DNA of 64,000 nucleotides. It comes from Paenibacillus sp. JZ16. Lineage in GTDB: Bacteria > Bacillota > Bacilli > Paenibacillales > Paenibacillaceae. A program made the position numbers and the translations under genes. Positions within the stretch are counted from its first letter, which is position 1. Every line of letters starts with the position of its first letter. The DNA lies in NCBI RefSeq assembly GCF_015326965.1, contig NZ_CP017659.1:2542001-2606000 (forward strand), in the 5' to 3' direction. Of the stretch, positions 9,066 through 17,054 are shown piece after piece. Below the pieces are notes generated by a model. It saw only the letters and a list, made by a program, of their open reading frames with translations. It did no database searches and was not told where the DNA came from.

Positions 9066-9992
9066 ATGAAAAACACTACGCAAAGTCAATCATCCGTGAC
9101 GATCATAGGCCTGGGACCGATGGGTCAAGCCATGGCACGCACGTTACTGAATCACGGTTACGAGGTCACATTGTGGAATCGCACAGCCAGTAAAGCCAAT
9201 GAGCTTGTTGATCAGGGAGCAATCAGAGCGTCCACAATTAAGGAAGCCTTGAATGCAAGCGAGGTAGTCATTCTCAGTCTTACGGATTACCATGCGATGT
9301 ACGCTATTCTTGAAAAGGACTCAGACAGCCTCGCCGGCAAGGTATTCGTTAATCTAAGCTCGGACACCCCGGAGAAAGCCCGGGAAGCAGCCAAATGGCT
9401 GGCCGGACATGGCGCTTCGCATCTCACAGGCGGTGTGCAGGTCCCACCGTCGGGAATCGGAAAGCCGGAGTCGTTCACCTTTTACAGCGGCCCCTTGGAT
9501 GTCTTCGAGTCCCAAAAGGAGTTGCTTGAAGTGCTGACGAGTACGGATTATCGGGGTGAAGATCCTGGGCTCGCCGCACTATATTATCAGATCGGAATGG
9601 ATATGTTCTGGACGGGGATGCTCAGTTATTTGCACGCTGTTGCAGTAGGCAAGGCTAACGGCATCACAGCAGAGCAATTGAAGCCTCATGCGATCAGCAC
9701 GATGGCATCGCTGCTGCAATTCATTGAGTTCTATACGCCGCGCATCGATGCAGGAGAATATCCGGGGGACGTGGACCGGCTCGCCATGGGCGCTGCCAGC
9801 GTTGAACATATCGTCCATACTACACATGACGCTGGGATTGACGCTTCACTGCCTGAAGCGGTGCTGGAGATCTTTAAACGGGGGGTTGCCAATGGCCGTG
9901 GCGGGGACAGCTTTACCAGCCTGATTGAAACGTTCATGAAGCCCGCGGATCATGTCATTGAACCATCCCGTGCTTCTAAGAGTCATCTCTAA
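9066..9992 (+). CDS. NADPH-dependent imine-reductase-like oxidoreductase
   Basis: 308 aa. The N-terminal Rossmann domain has VTIIGLGPMGQAMA and then WNRTASKA, where the Arg favours NADPH. GGVQVPPSGIG and the helical C-terminal dimer domain (YYQIGMDMFWTGMLSYLHA) match imine reductase/reductive aminase proteins better than 3-hydroxyisobutyrate dehydrogenases. Predicted to reduce C=N or C=O bonds; the physiological substrate is unknown. The ATG lies 12 bp after AGGAG. Preceded by a MerR-like promoter and followed by a 22-bp-stem terminator, so it is its own transcription unit. Confidence 0.85.
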   Translation: MKNTTQSQSSVTIIGLGPMGQAMARTLLNHGYEVTLWNRTASKANELVDQGAIRASTIKEALNASEVVILSLTDYHAMYAILEKDSDSLAGKVFVNLSSDTPEKAREAAKWLAGHGASHLTGGVQVPPSGIGKPESFTFYSGPLDVFESQKELLEVLTSTDYRGEDPGLAALYYQIGMDMFWTGMLSYLHAVAVGKANGITAEQLKPHAISTMASLLQFIEFYTPRIDAGEYPGDVDRLAMGAASVEHIVHTTHDAGIDASLPEAVLEIFKRGVANGRGGDSFTSLIETFMKPADHVIEPSRASKSHL

Positions 9993-10046
9993 ATTTCGAT
10001 TCCATCCTGCGAAGCGGATGGTAGCCGGTTTGGCAGGCAGGATGTG

Positions 10047-10094
10047 GATGATACAAGAAAAAGCACCTTCACAGGTGCTTTTTCTTGTATCATC
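10047..10094. terminator. Bidirectional terminator with a 22-bp perfect stem
   Basis: Arms at 10047-10068 and 10073-10094 are perfect complements around a TCAC loop and contain A5/T5 tracts on both strands. It serves the convergent oxidoreductase and aldo/keto reductase genes. Confidence 0.9.
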
Positions 10095-10122
10095 GCCCAA
10101 TTCGCACTCGAGTCTGGCTGTA

Positions 10123-11043
10123 CTAAGGTTTCCACGCTCCCGGATGGTCGTCTTGGACCAAATCCAGCTCCACGGCTCTTGCGTTCGTCTCCACCTGCTC
10201 CACGCTCTTGCAGCCGGGAATGACACAGCTGACAGCCGGATGCTTTAAGCACCAGGCCAAGGCCCACTCGGCCATATTCACGCCCTCCGGCACTTCGTTC
10301 TGCTTGATCTCTTCCACAAGCTTCAGCTTGGCATTGATCTCGTCCTGGTCACGATTCTTGCGCACATTGTCGCTGAACACCGTTCCCGGCTTGTACTTTC
10401 CGCTTAAGTACCCGCTCGCAAGCGGAACTCGCGCCAACACGCCAAGATCCTGCTTCAAACATGAAGGGAAGACCTCTTCCTCCGGAGCTTGGTCCAGACG
10501 GTTATACACGACCTGAATGGCTTTGGCATTCACCTCCGCAGCCTTATCGGTTTGATAGATATTTCTGTTGCTTCCGATGGATATGCCCAGATTGCGGATC
10601 GTTCCCGCCTGAACCTGCTTGTCCAGCATCGTCCACATGTCATCATTGTTGAACACTTCATCCGAGCCGGAATGGAATTGATACAGGTCGATGTAATCGG
10701 TACGGAGCGCTTTAAGTGACTCTTCCAGCTGAATTCGGATCTGCTTCGCATCCCAAGCGTTCTCCCATTGCTCATGCCATCGATGACCAAACTTCGAGGC
10801 AATGACCCAATCCTCGCGGCGGTCGCGCGACAAGAAATCACCGATGAAATTCTCAGACATATGATGAGGACCATAACATTCGGCTGTATCCAACAGATTA
10901 ACGCCGAGCTCCTTCGCATGCGTTAAGATGGCGTCGACTTCCTTTTGGTTGAAATCCTTCCCCCAATCACCGCCAAACTGCCAGGTTCCCACACCGACTA
11001 CCGATACTTTCAGATCGGTATTTCCAAGACGTCTGTATTTCAT
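10123..11043 (-). CDS. Aldo/keto reductase
   Basis: 306 aa TIM-barrel enzyme. The family tetrad is visible: Asp and Tyr in LLDTAECYGPHHMSE, Lys in VIASKFGHRW and His in DLYQFHSGS. The C-terminal coenzyme-binding stretch reads AVSCVIPGCKSVEQVETNARA. Predicted NAD(P)H-dependent reduction of aldehydes or sugars in the cytoplasm; specificity is unknown. The ATG follows AGGGGTGA. Single-gene unit. Confidence 0.93.
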   Translation of the reverse strand: MKYRRLGNTDLKVSVVGVGTWQFGGDWGKDFNQKEVDAILTHAKELGVNLLDTAECYGPHHMSENFIGDFLSRDRREDWVIASKFGHRWHEQWENAWDAKQIRIQLEESLKALRTDYIDLYQFHSGSDEVFNNDDMWTMLDKQVQAGTIRNLGISIGSNRNIYQTDKAAEVNAKAIQVVYNRLDQAPEEEVFPSCLKQDLGVLARVPLASGYLSGKYKPGTVFSDNVRKNRDQDEINAKLKLVEEIKQNEVPEGVNMAEWALAWCLKHPAVSCVIPGCKSVEQVETNARAVELDLVQDDHPGAWKP

Positions 11044-11249
11044 ATACTCACCCCTACTCTTAGATTTGTGCGCCTATATCTTATGTGATATTGCAACCGT
11101 TTGCAACTCATGCTGCGGTCTCTTTTTTCTCGTCCATCACCCTTATTTTCATCCACTCGGATTGTTTAATAATAAGTCGTTATGGTGAACCCTATAGTAT
11201 GTAATCATTTCGTTATCATATAAAGGAATCAGATAGGAGGATTGTCGGC

Positions 11250-12604
11250 GTGAATACCCGGACACTAGAGCAATGGATGCCGGACATTATAGAGAGTCTG
11301 AAAGCAAAAACACCCAATGACTTTCAGCGAATGATCGATGAATTTCTTCCTTATGACCTGGCCAGAATACATAGCCACCTCAGTGATACGGACCAAACCC
11401 GATTTCTGCAGTTTCTGAACGAGGAACAGCTGGCCGATATGGTTCAGGAAATGGAGCATGACCAGCAGATCGAAGTTTTGGGCAAGCTGGGCAAAGAAAA
11501 AACAGCCATCATCCTGGACTTGATGGATAACGATGACCTCGCCATTCTGCTTGATGAGCTCTCGCCTGAGCAGAAAGACGAATTCCTCAAGGGAATGCGG
11601 GACGAGGAATCCCAATTTGTCCTGAACCTGATGAAATACCCGCCGGAAACTGCGGGACGAATCATGACCAATCGTTATGTGTGGATTCCCCAGCATTACA
11701 CCGTATCAGAGGTCGTCCAGAAGCTGAAAACCTACGTCTCCATTTCCGAAACGATCAACTATCTGTACGTCATTGACCAAGACAAGAAGCTGATGGGTGT
11801 GGTGTCCTACCGCGGTCTTATCTTGGCCGAACCGGATGAATATATGGTGGATATCATGCACAGCCGGGTACTGTCCGTACCTGTGGATGCCGATCAGGAG
11901 GAAGTCGCGCAGATAATCCAAAATACGATTTGGTCGCCATCCCCGTCGTTGAACAGGATAACAAACTTGTAGGCATCATTACGGTTGACGATATTCTCGA
12001 TGTCGTCATCAAGGAAGCCGATGAGGACATTCGGAAAATGAACGCCACCGGGGGCAAATCCATTGACTTCAACACCAAAGCAACCGTTGCCGCCTTTCGA
12101 AGATTACCGTGGCTGGTCCTGCTCTTATTCATCGGTCTGATCTCGGGAACGATCATTTCCCGATTTGAAGAGACGCTGGCACAGGTTGTGGCGCTAGCCT
12201 TCTTCATGCCCATGATTGCCGGAATGACCGGCAATACCGGCACGCAGTCGCTAGCTGTTATTGTACGCGGCCTGACTACGAAAGAAATGACCAAGTCGCT
12301 GGTGTTCCGGCTGTTAGCGAGAGAGCTGAAGGTCGGCTTGATGATCGGGGTCACATGCGGGATCCTGATATCCTTGATCGCATACTTCTGGCAGGGCAAT
12401 GTTTATCTGGGGCTTGTGGTCGGAAGCTCGTTGATTGCAACACTCATCGTGGGCACGATGGCCGGCACCATCATCCCCCTCATTCTGTTCAAATTCAAGA
12501 TTGATCCGGCTGTGGCCTCCGGTCCACTGATTACAACCATTAACGATATCCTGTCGCTTGTCATCTACTTTGGTATCGCCACCCTGTTTCTATCTTACAT
12601 TTAG
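11250..12604 (+). pseudogene. mgtE: Magnesium transporter MgtE, interrupted by a one-base frameshift
   Basis: GTG start nine bases after AGGAGG. Frame one (11250-11972) encodes the MgtE N domain and the first CBS domain. Frame two, entered around 11921, continues with YDLVAIPVV, the second CBS domain, and five membrane helices with FFMPMIAGMTGNTGTQS and ASGPLITTINDILS. The two frames join seamlessly if the A-run at 11920-11923 had five As instead of four, giving about 451 aa, the normal length. As written, translation stops 17 codons after the slip and lacks the whole channel. All later motifs are intact, which favours a sequencing error or very recent mutation over old decay. MgtE imports Mg2+ (and Co2+). 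No M-box Mg2+ riboswitch was seen upstream. Confidence 0.9.
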
Positions 12605-12771
12605 CCGAAATTTACGAACAGACAGCATCAATTAGGGTGAAAAAAGCCTTCCCGCACACGAGCAAGAAGTCTTATGAGGCTCTGCCAGATCAAGTTAATC
12701 CACGGGTTTCTTATCCGGCAAGTTATTTAAACTCATGTCATCCCTGTTGGCATTGCTTAAACATTACCAAA

Positions 12772-12788
12772 AAGTGACTAGGTCACTT
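12772..12788. promoter_or_regulatory. Dyad operator candidate upstream of the SDR gene
   Basis: AAGTGAC-TAG-GTCACTT is a perfect 7-bp inverted repeat, followed at once by AAAGTGCGTACTT. It sits 78 bp before the SDR start. Size and symmetry suit a dimeric winged-helix regulator such as the HxlR protein encoded next door; this link is inferred. Confidence 0.45.
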
Positions 12789-12866
12789 CAAAGTGCGTAC
12801 TTCCCAAGCCGAACCCTAACGTGCAAAATGACATTAATCAAGAACATGACGTTAGGAGATGAATAT

Positions 12867-13943
12867 ATGAATACAGATCAACGTTCACATCATTCGCAAA
12901 AGACGGCATTGGTTGTAGGGGCCAACGGGGTGATCGGCCGCAACCTCATCGAATACCTTGCGACGCTTCCCGATTGGAATATCGTCGGCGTATCGCGCCG
13001 AGGCGGCGAATCCACGAAACGTATAAGCTATCTATCGGCCGATTTGCTTGATCGCGAGGATACGGTCGCCAAATTAAGTCACTTATCGGAAGTAACGCAC
13101 ATCTTCTATGCCGCCTATCAGGACCGGCCAACTTGGGCCGAGCTCGTTGCCCCGAATCTGGCAATGCTCGTTCATGTTGTGGAAGCTATCGAGCCCATTG
13201 CCGCCAACCTGCAGCATGTCAGCCTGATGCAGGGATACAAGGTATACGGCGCTCATCTCGGTCCATTCAAAACGCCAGCACGGGAGACGGATGCAAACCA
13301 TATGCCGCCAGAATTCAATATCGATCAGCAGAACTTCCTCGAGGAGCGGCAGCAAGGCAAAACCTGGACCTGGTCAGCCCTGCGTCCATCCGTAGTCAGC
13401 GGCTTCGCCCTTGGAAATCCGATGAATCTGGCGATGGTCATTGCCGTCTATGCCTCGATTTCGAAAGAGCTCGGCATACCTCTGCGTTTTCCAGGTAAGC
13501 CGGGGGCCTATCACAGTCTGCTGGAGATGACCGATGCCGACCTGCTCGCGAAGGCTACAGTATGGGCCGCAACCGATGAACGATGCGCCAATCAAGCATT
13601 TAACATCACGAATGGGGATCTGTTCCGTTGGAACGAGTTATGGCCGAAGATTGCGCAGTATTTTGAGATGGAAACCGCACCGCCTCTACAGATGAATCTG
13701 GAAGTTGTCATGGCAGATAAAGAGCCGATCTGGAATCGTATGGTTGAGAAGCATGGACTTGCGGAGCACACGTATCAAGAGGTTTCCTCCTGGAAGTTCG
13801 GTGATTTTGTGTTCTCATGGGATTATGATTTCTTTGCAGACGGTTCGAAGGCCCGCCGCTTCGGATTTCATGAGTATGTCGATACAGAGGCCATGTTCAT
13901 GAACATCTTTGACGAGCTCCGGCGGCGTAAAGTCATTCCCTAA
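12867..13943 (+). CDS. SDR-family NAD(P)-binding reductase, PRISE-like
   Basis: 358 aa. The Rossmann motif ALVVGANGVIGRNLIEYL is followed by the NADPH-type GVSRRGG. MQGYKVYGAHLG and the long C-terminal part resemble progesterone 5-beta-reductase/iridoid-synthase-like (PRISE) enzymes, which reduce enones at the 1,4 position. The ATG at 12867 follows TTAGGAGA; the open frame extends 44 codons further upstream but lacks homology there. Convergent with an HxlR regulator, a pairing often seen when the regulator senses reactive electrophiles (inference). Confidence 0.85.
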   Translation: MNTDQRSHHSQKTALVVGANGVIGRNLIEYLATLPDWNIVGVSRRGGESTKRISYLSADLLDREDTVAKLSHLSEVTHIFYAAYQDRPTWAELVAPNLAMLVHVVEAIEPIAANLQHVSLMQGYKVYGAHLGPFKTPARETDANHMPPEFNIDQQNFLEERQQGKTWTWSALRPSVVSGFALGNPMNLAMVIAVYASISKELGIPLRFPGKPGAYHSLLEMTDADLLAKATVWAATDERCANQAFNITNGDLFRWNELWPKIAQYFEMETAPPLQMNLEVVMADKEPIWNRMVEKHGLAEHTYQEVSSWKFGDFVFSWDYDFFADGSKARRFGFHEYVDTEAMFMNIFDELRRRKVIP

Positions 13944-13968
13944 GTTATCGCGCAAGCTGCATGACAAA

Positions 13969-13997
13969 GAGCCGACTATACGTGGAATAGTCGGCTC
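13969..13997. terminator. Bidirectional terminator between SDR and HxlR genes
   Basis: GAGCCGACTAT and ATAGTCGGCTC form a perfect 11-bp stem with a 7-base loop between the convergent genes. Confidence 0.85.
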
Positions 13998-14015
13998 CTT
14001 CATTTATCATACCTG

Positions 14016-14390
14016 TTAATGACGATCCTCAAATGCAGGCTTCTCCAGCACCATGGCGGATTCGCCGTATTTTCGCTCGATATGAATATCGCCCCATCGG
14101 CACATCAAATGGAGAATTTCCTTCAAGCTCCAGCCATACTCGCTCAGTTCATACTCTACCTTGGGTGGAACCTGATTGTACGTTTTTCGTACGATAACGC
14201 CCTCCTCCTCCAGCTCCCGCAGATGCTGTGTCAGCATTTTTTGCGTGATCTGGGGAATCAGGCTTAAAAATTCGCTATTTCGTCTTTTACCGAAAGTAAG
14301 ATGAAAGAGAATGACCGGTTTCCACTTCCCGCCAATGACCTCCAGCGTTGCTTCCACCGCAGTATTGTAGACTTTATTAGGATTTTCCAT
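14016..14390 (-). CDS. HxlR-family transcriptional regulator
   Basis: 124 aa winged helix-turn-helix protein of normal HxlR length. Core: VIGGKWKPVILFHLTFGKRR, then ITQKMLTQHLRELEEEGVI (recognition helix) and VPPKVEYELSEYGWSL (wing). Such regulators commonly sense quinones, aldehydes or disulfide stress and control an adjacent oxidoreductase. Here the neighbour is the convergent PRISE-like SDR. No Cys is present in the HTH core, so a thiol switch is not obvious. Confidence 0.9.
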   Translation of the reverse strand: MENPNKVYNTAVEATLEVIGGKWKPVILFHLTFGKRRNSEFLSLIPQITQKMLTQHLRELEEEGVIVRKTYNQVPPKVEYELSEYGWSLKEILHLMCRWGDIHIERKYGESAMVLEKPAFEDRH

Positions 14391-14620
14391 GCGTACTCAT
14401 CTTCCTTTCGATATGCTGAACCCTTCTTCTCCAACAAGCATATCATTTTCCCCCTTGCTTAGAGCATGTATTCATACGATTTATCAGCAGTTCTACATAA
14501 AATGTCTCTTACAAAGATATACCATCTGATTTATGCTATCAACAGGGCACCTGATAACCAGTTGGATGGAAAATTTGAATAAGCTGTCGATTATAGATTC
14601 GAATATATGGATGAGAAAAA

Positions 14621-14650
14621 AAACGGCAGTTAGGTATCCCACTGCCGTTT
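14621..14650 (-). terminator. Intrinsic terminator of the ribA-like/ribD-like operon
   Basis: AAACGGCAGT and ACTGCCGTTT pair perfectly; on the minus strand the stem is followed by an unbroken T tract. It lies 40 bp after the ribD-like stop. Confidence 0.88.
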
Positions 14651-14689
14651 CTATCATCCATAATATCATTTACTCTATTTGTCTATTCA

Positions 14690-15844
14690 CTAATAACTAT
14701 TCAAGGAAAGTTCATTAAGATTATCTGTTACGCAGGAACTTTTAGACATGGAATAATCGTAATTCGGATAAGCGGTAATGCAAATATCTTCACCGATTTG
14801 TTGTACAGATTGAATCTTTACGCGTACCGCGTCATCCATTAATTCCAAATCCGAGCCGCCATAGGGGGAGAAGGATTGCCGTCCCCCCAACACTTTGGGA
14901 GCAATATAAATCATCCATTTATCAATAAGGTTGGCTCGAAGGAATGATCCATTTACTTCGCTGCCTCCTTCTACCAGCAGGTCGGTAACACCTCGCTGAT
15001 ATAACATATCCGATAATGCATGGAGGTCCAGCCCGAAACGGTTCACTGGAACGAACAGAACTTCAATTCCTTTTTGCTGCAGCATGTGTACTCTTCCCGG
15101 ATCAGCCCCCTCCTTCGTGACTACCCATGTCATTGCTTCCGAACAATCGGTAACTTTGGCATCTTCGGGCAACCTCAAATTCGAATCTAAAATTACCCGT
15201 ATGGGATTCTTCCCACTTTCTTCCGGCAGTCGGGTCGTAAGGAGCGGATCATCGGCCAAAACCGTATTAATTCCTACTAATATGGCGTCGACTTTGTTTC
15301 TTAATTTATGTACTACAAGCTGTGTTTCATCACATGTAACCCATTTAGAATGCCCCGTTGACGCGGCAATTTTTCCGTCAAGCGTCATGGCTACCTGGGA
15401 AATGATAAACGGCCGTCGTTTTGACATATTGTGCACGAATCGTTCATTAAGTAACTCGGCTTCCTTCCCCAATACACCCACATCAACTTCTATTCCATTC
15501 TCTCTCAATAATTGAATGCCTCTTCCGGCCACCTTCGGATTCGGATCCTCCATCGCCACGACAACTCTTGCGACTCCCGAATTTAAGACTAATTCTATGC
15601 AAGGAGAGGATTGAGGGCTTGGTTCCAGCGTAACATAGAGCGTTGCGCCTTCGGTATACCCATCAGCCATCCGGAATGCGTGCACCTCTGCGTGAGGTTC
15701 CCCAGCCTTTCTATGAACACCTGCGCCGACTACTTGTCCGTCTTTGACTATCAGTGCGCCAACGACCGGGTTCGGATTGGTTTTCCCACTGGCCGTACCT
15801 GCCAAATCCAATGCCAGCTTCATAAATTGTTGGTCTAATTTCAT
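14690..15844 (-). CDS. RibD-like bifunctional deaminase/reductase with altered deaminase zinc loop
   Basis: 384 aa from ATG at 15844, preceded by GGGGAG; an alternative ATG at 15865 overlaps the upstream stop. The deaminase domain (1-145) has TNPNPVVGALIVKDG and GEPHAEVHAFRMA. The usual zinc loop PCxHxGKTPPC is replaced by a shorter LEPSPQSSPCIE, so the first Cys ligand is a Ser and three residues are gone. The reductase domain (150-360) looks intact: SQVAMTLDGKIAASTGHSKW, AILVGINTVLADDPLLTTR, LLVEGGSEVNGSFL. RibD proteins convert the GTP cyclohydrolase II product in riboflavin synthesis. Here ribE and ribH are absent and the deaminase may be inactive or retuned. Second gene of a c-di-GMP-riboswitch operon. 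Confidence 0.85.
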   Translation of the reverse strand: MKLDQQFMKLALDLAGTASGKTNPNPVVGALIVKDGQVVGAGVHRKAGEPHAEVHAFRMADGYTEGATLYVTLEPSPQSSPCIELVLNSGVARVVVAMEDPNPKVAGRGIQLLRENGIEVDVGVLGKEAELLNERFVHNMSKRRPFIISQVAMTLDGKIAASTGHSKWVTCDETQLVVHKLRNKVDAILVGINTVLADDPLLTTRLPEESGKNPIRVILDSNLRLPEDAKVTDCSEAMTWVVTKEGADPGRVHMLQQKGIEVLFVPVNRFGLDLHALSDMLYQRGVTDLLVEGGSEVNGSFLRANLIDKWMIYIAPKVLGGRQSFSPYGGSDLELMDDAVRVKIQSVQQIGEDICITAYPNYDYSMSKSSCVTDNLNELSLNSY

Positions 15845-15861
15845 ATGATTAACACTCCCCA

Positions 15862-16611
15862 TCATAATAAAGCGGTCTCCACCAAAGAGTCGTAAATATG
15901 ACCCGATTTTTCGATCTTCGTTGCCAAATACCGATTATTATGCTCGGATACATCTCCCCAAATGGATTTATGATGATCGGTTAAAAGTCCCTTTTCCCGC
16001 AAAGACTGCAGCTTTCTAGGGTTGTTTGTAATAAGGGTGACTGGTTTTTGCCGCAAGCTTTGGAGTACACGTATGGCTTCATCATAAGATCGATGGTCAT
16101 CTGCAAAGCCAAGGCTTAGATTGGCCTCTACAGTATCGCACCCCTCATCTTGCAAAAGATAAGCTAACGATTTTGGGAAAAGCCCTATTCCGCGACCCTC
16201 GTGATTCGCCAAATAAAAGAGAGCTCCACTACCGTTTTCAATGATCATGCGCATGGATTGCCGCAGTTGGTAGCCGCAATCGCATCGTTTACTTCCAAAG
16301 ATGTCTCCCGTATGGCAAATGCTGTGCATCCGTATCAAGGCATGCTCCTCATTGGCAAAATCGCCATATACTAGTACGGAAGACTGCTGATGTGAAGCGA
16401 GATCTGCCTGAGATAATGATTCCAGAATGTCATTCTTATCCATAAATGAATTGCCTGTATTTAACCATGTATACCATTTAAATACAGCCTCATGGTCCTC
16501 CAACTGCACAGGGAGCCGAACGGGACCAACAAGACCGATGTTGGGACATTCCGGCTGTTTAAGAATGGTTAATTTACTAGCTAGCAATTTCCTGACCTGG
16601 TCCATAATCAT
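15862..16611 (-). CDS. GTP cyclohydrolase II-like protein (RibA family)
   Basis: 249 aa. Zinc-binding cysteines are present in HSICHTGDIFGSKRCDCG. GTP-binding and catalytic features include NHEGRGIGL, AYLLQDEGCDTVEAN (catalytic Tyr), the Arg in DDHRSY and LITNNPRKLQSL. The enzyme should open GTP to a diaminopyrimidine, the first step toward riboflavin and also toward 7-azapteridines. It carries an unusual N-terminal extension of about 85 residues instead of a RibB domain. The start follows AAGGAG. A c-di-GMP-I riboswitch with terminator lies 147 bp upstream, and it is coupled to the ribD-like gene. Whether it feeds flavin or another product cannot be decided here. Confidence 0.86.
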   Translation of the reverse strand: MIMDQVRKLLASKLTILKQPECPNIGLVGPVRLPVQLEDHEAVFKWYTWLNTGNSFMDKNDILESLSQADLASHQQSSVLVYGDFANEEHALIRMHSICHTGDIFGSKRCDCGYQLRQSMRMIIENGSGALFYLANHEGRGIGLFPKSLAYLLQDEGCDTVEANLSLGFADDHRSYDEAIRVLQSLRQKPVTLITNNPRKLQSLREKGLLTDHHKSIWGDVSEHNNRYLATKIEKSGHIYDSLVETALL

Positions 16612-16758
16612 GAATACAACTCCTTGTTGGTTTAGATGGGGATCAATCGATTGGTTTGTTTCCCTCCTTGAAAACGTTGGCAGTTTTTACGTCAGCTACT
16701 ACTTCTCCAACCTTAAAGAATTTGGTTGGGAAATGGAATTTTTTTAAAAATAAACACA

Positions 16759-16790
16759 AAAAGCCCCTGTCTGAATAGACGGAGGCTTTT
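16759..16790 (-). terminator. Riboswitch expression platform: intrinsic terminator with competing hairpin
   Basis: On the minus strand the arms starting AAAAGCC and ending GGCTTTT pair over 14 positions (one G-T, one mismatch) with an ATTC loop and a T-rich tail. A mutually exclusive hairpin GACGGA/TCCGTC (16790-16795 with 16778-16783) overlaps its ascending arm and could act as an antiterminator. Confidence 0.85.
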
Positions 16791-16797
16791 CCGTCGT

Positions 16798-16888
16798 ATT
16801 CGGTAACTGGCTAGCATAGCGGATACGAGTGATCCGCCTTAGCCCCTATAGCTTTGCGTCGCCACTTTTCAGTGGGTTTGCCATTATC
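16798..16888 (-). ncRNA. Cyclic-di-GMP-I (GEMM) riboswitch aptamer
   Basis: Read on the minus strand it contains, in order, all GEMM-I landmarks. These are GGCAAACC; the P1b hairpin CCACU-GAAA-AGUGG with its GNRA loop; GACGCAAAGC; the tetraloop receptor GCUAAGG ... CUAUG closed by GCGGAU/AUCCGC; the second helix strand CUAGCC pairing with GGCUA; and the 3' strand GUUACCG. A terminator follows 8 bases later. GEMM-I RNAs bind c-di-GMP and switch downstream genes. The controlled operon is the RibA-like/RibD-like pair starting at 16611. Confidence 0.93.
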
Positions 16889-16926
16889 GTACGATGTCAT
16901 TTCATAAAATAAATCCGCGATCATTG

Positions 16927-16954
16927 CCGAATATGGAAGAACACACCATATCGG
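16927..16954. repeat. Inverted repeat upstream of the riboswitch
   Basis: CCGAATATGG and CCATATCGG are near-complementary arms around a 9-base loop, about 40 bp upstream of the aptamer. There is no U tract, so it is more likely an operator than a terminator. No confident promoter could be assigned in 16890-17054. Confidence 0.4.
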
Positions 16955-17054
16955 AAACAATCGAAAGTAATAGCTTTTTATCATATAACTACCAGATGAA
17001 TATAAAATACATTTTTATGAAATGCAACCTAAATATAAACATGACCCGAAAGAA

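Noticed and set aside
11044..11249. M-box Mg2+ riboswitch before mgtE
   Set aside because: None of the conserved M-box segments could be found.
14690..16611. Toxoflavin-type biosynthetic cluster
   Set aside because: RibA-like and RibD-like enzymes fit, but no methyltransferase or other tox-type genes are adjacent; the SUMF1 gene at 59 kb is far away and in another operon.
16612..16758. FMN riboswitch before the RibA-like gene
   Set aside because: No RFN-element landmarks; the regulatory RNA present is the GEMM-I element further upstream.
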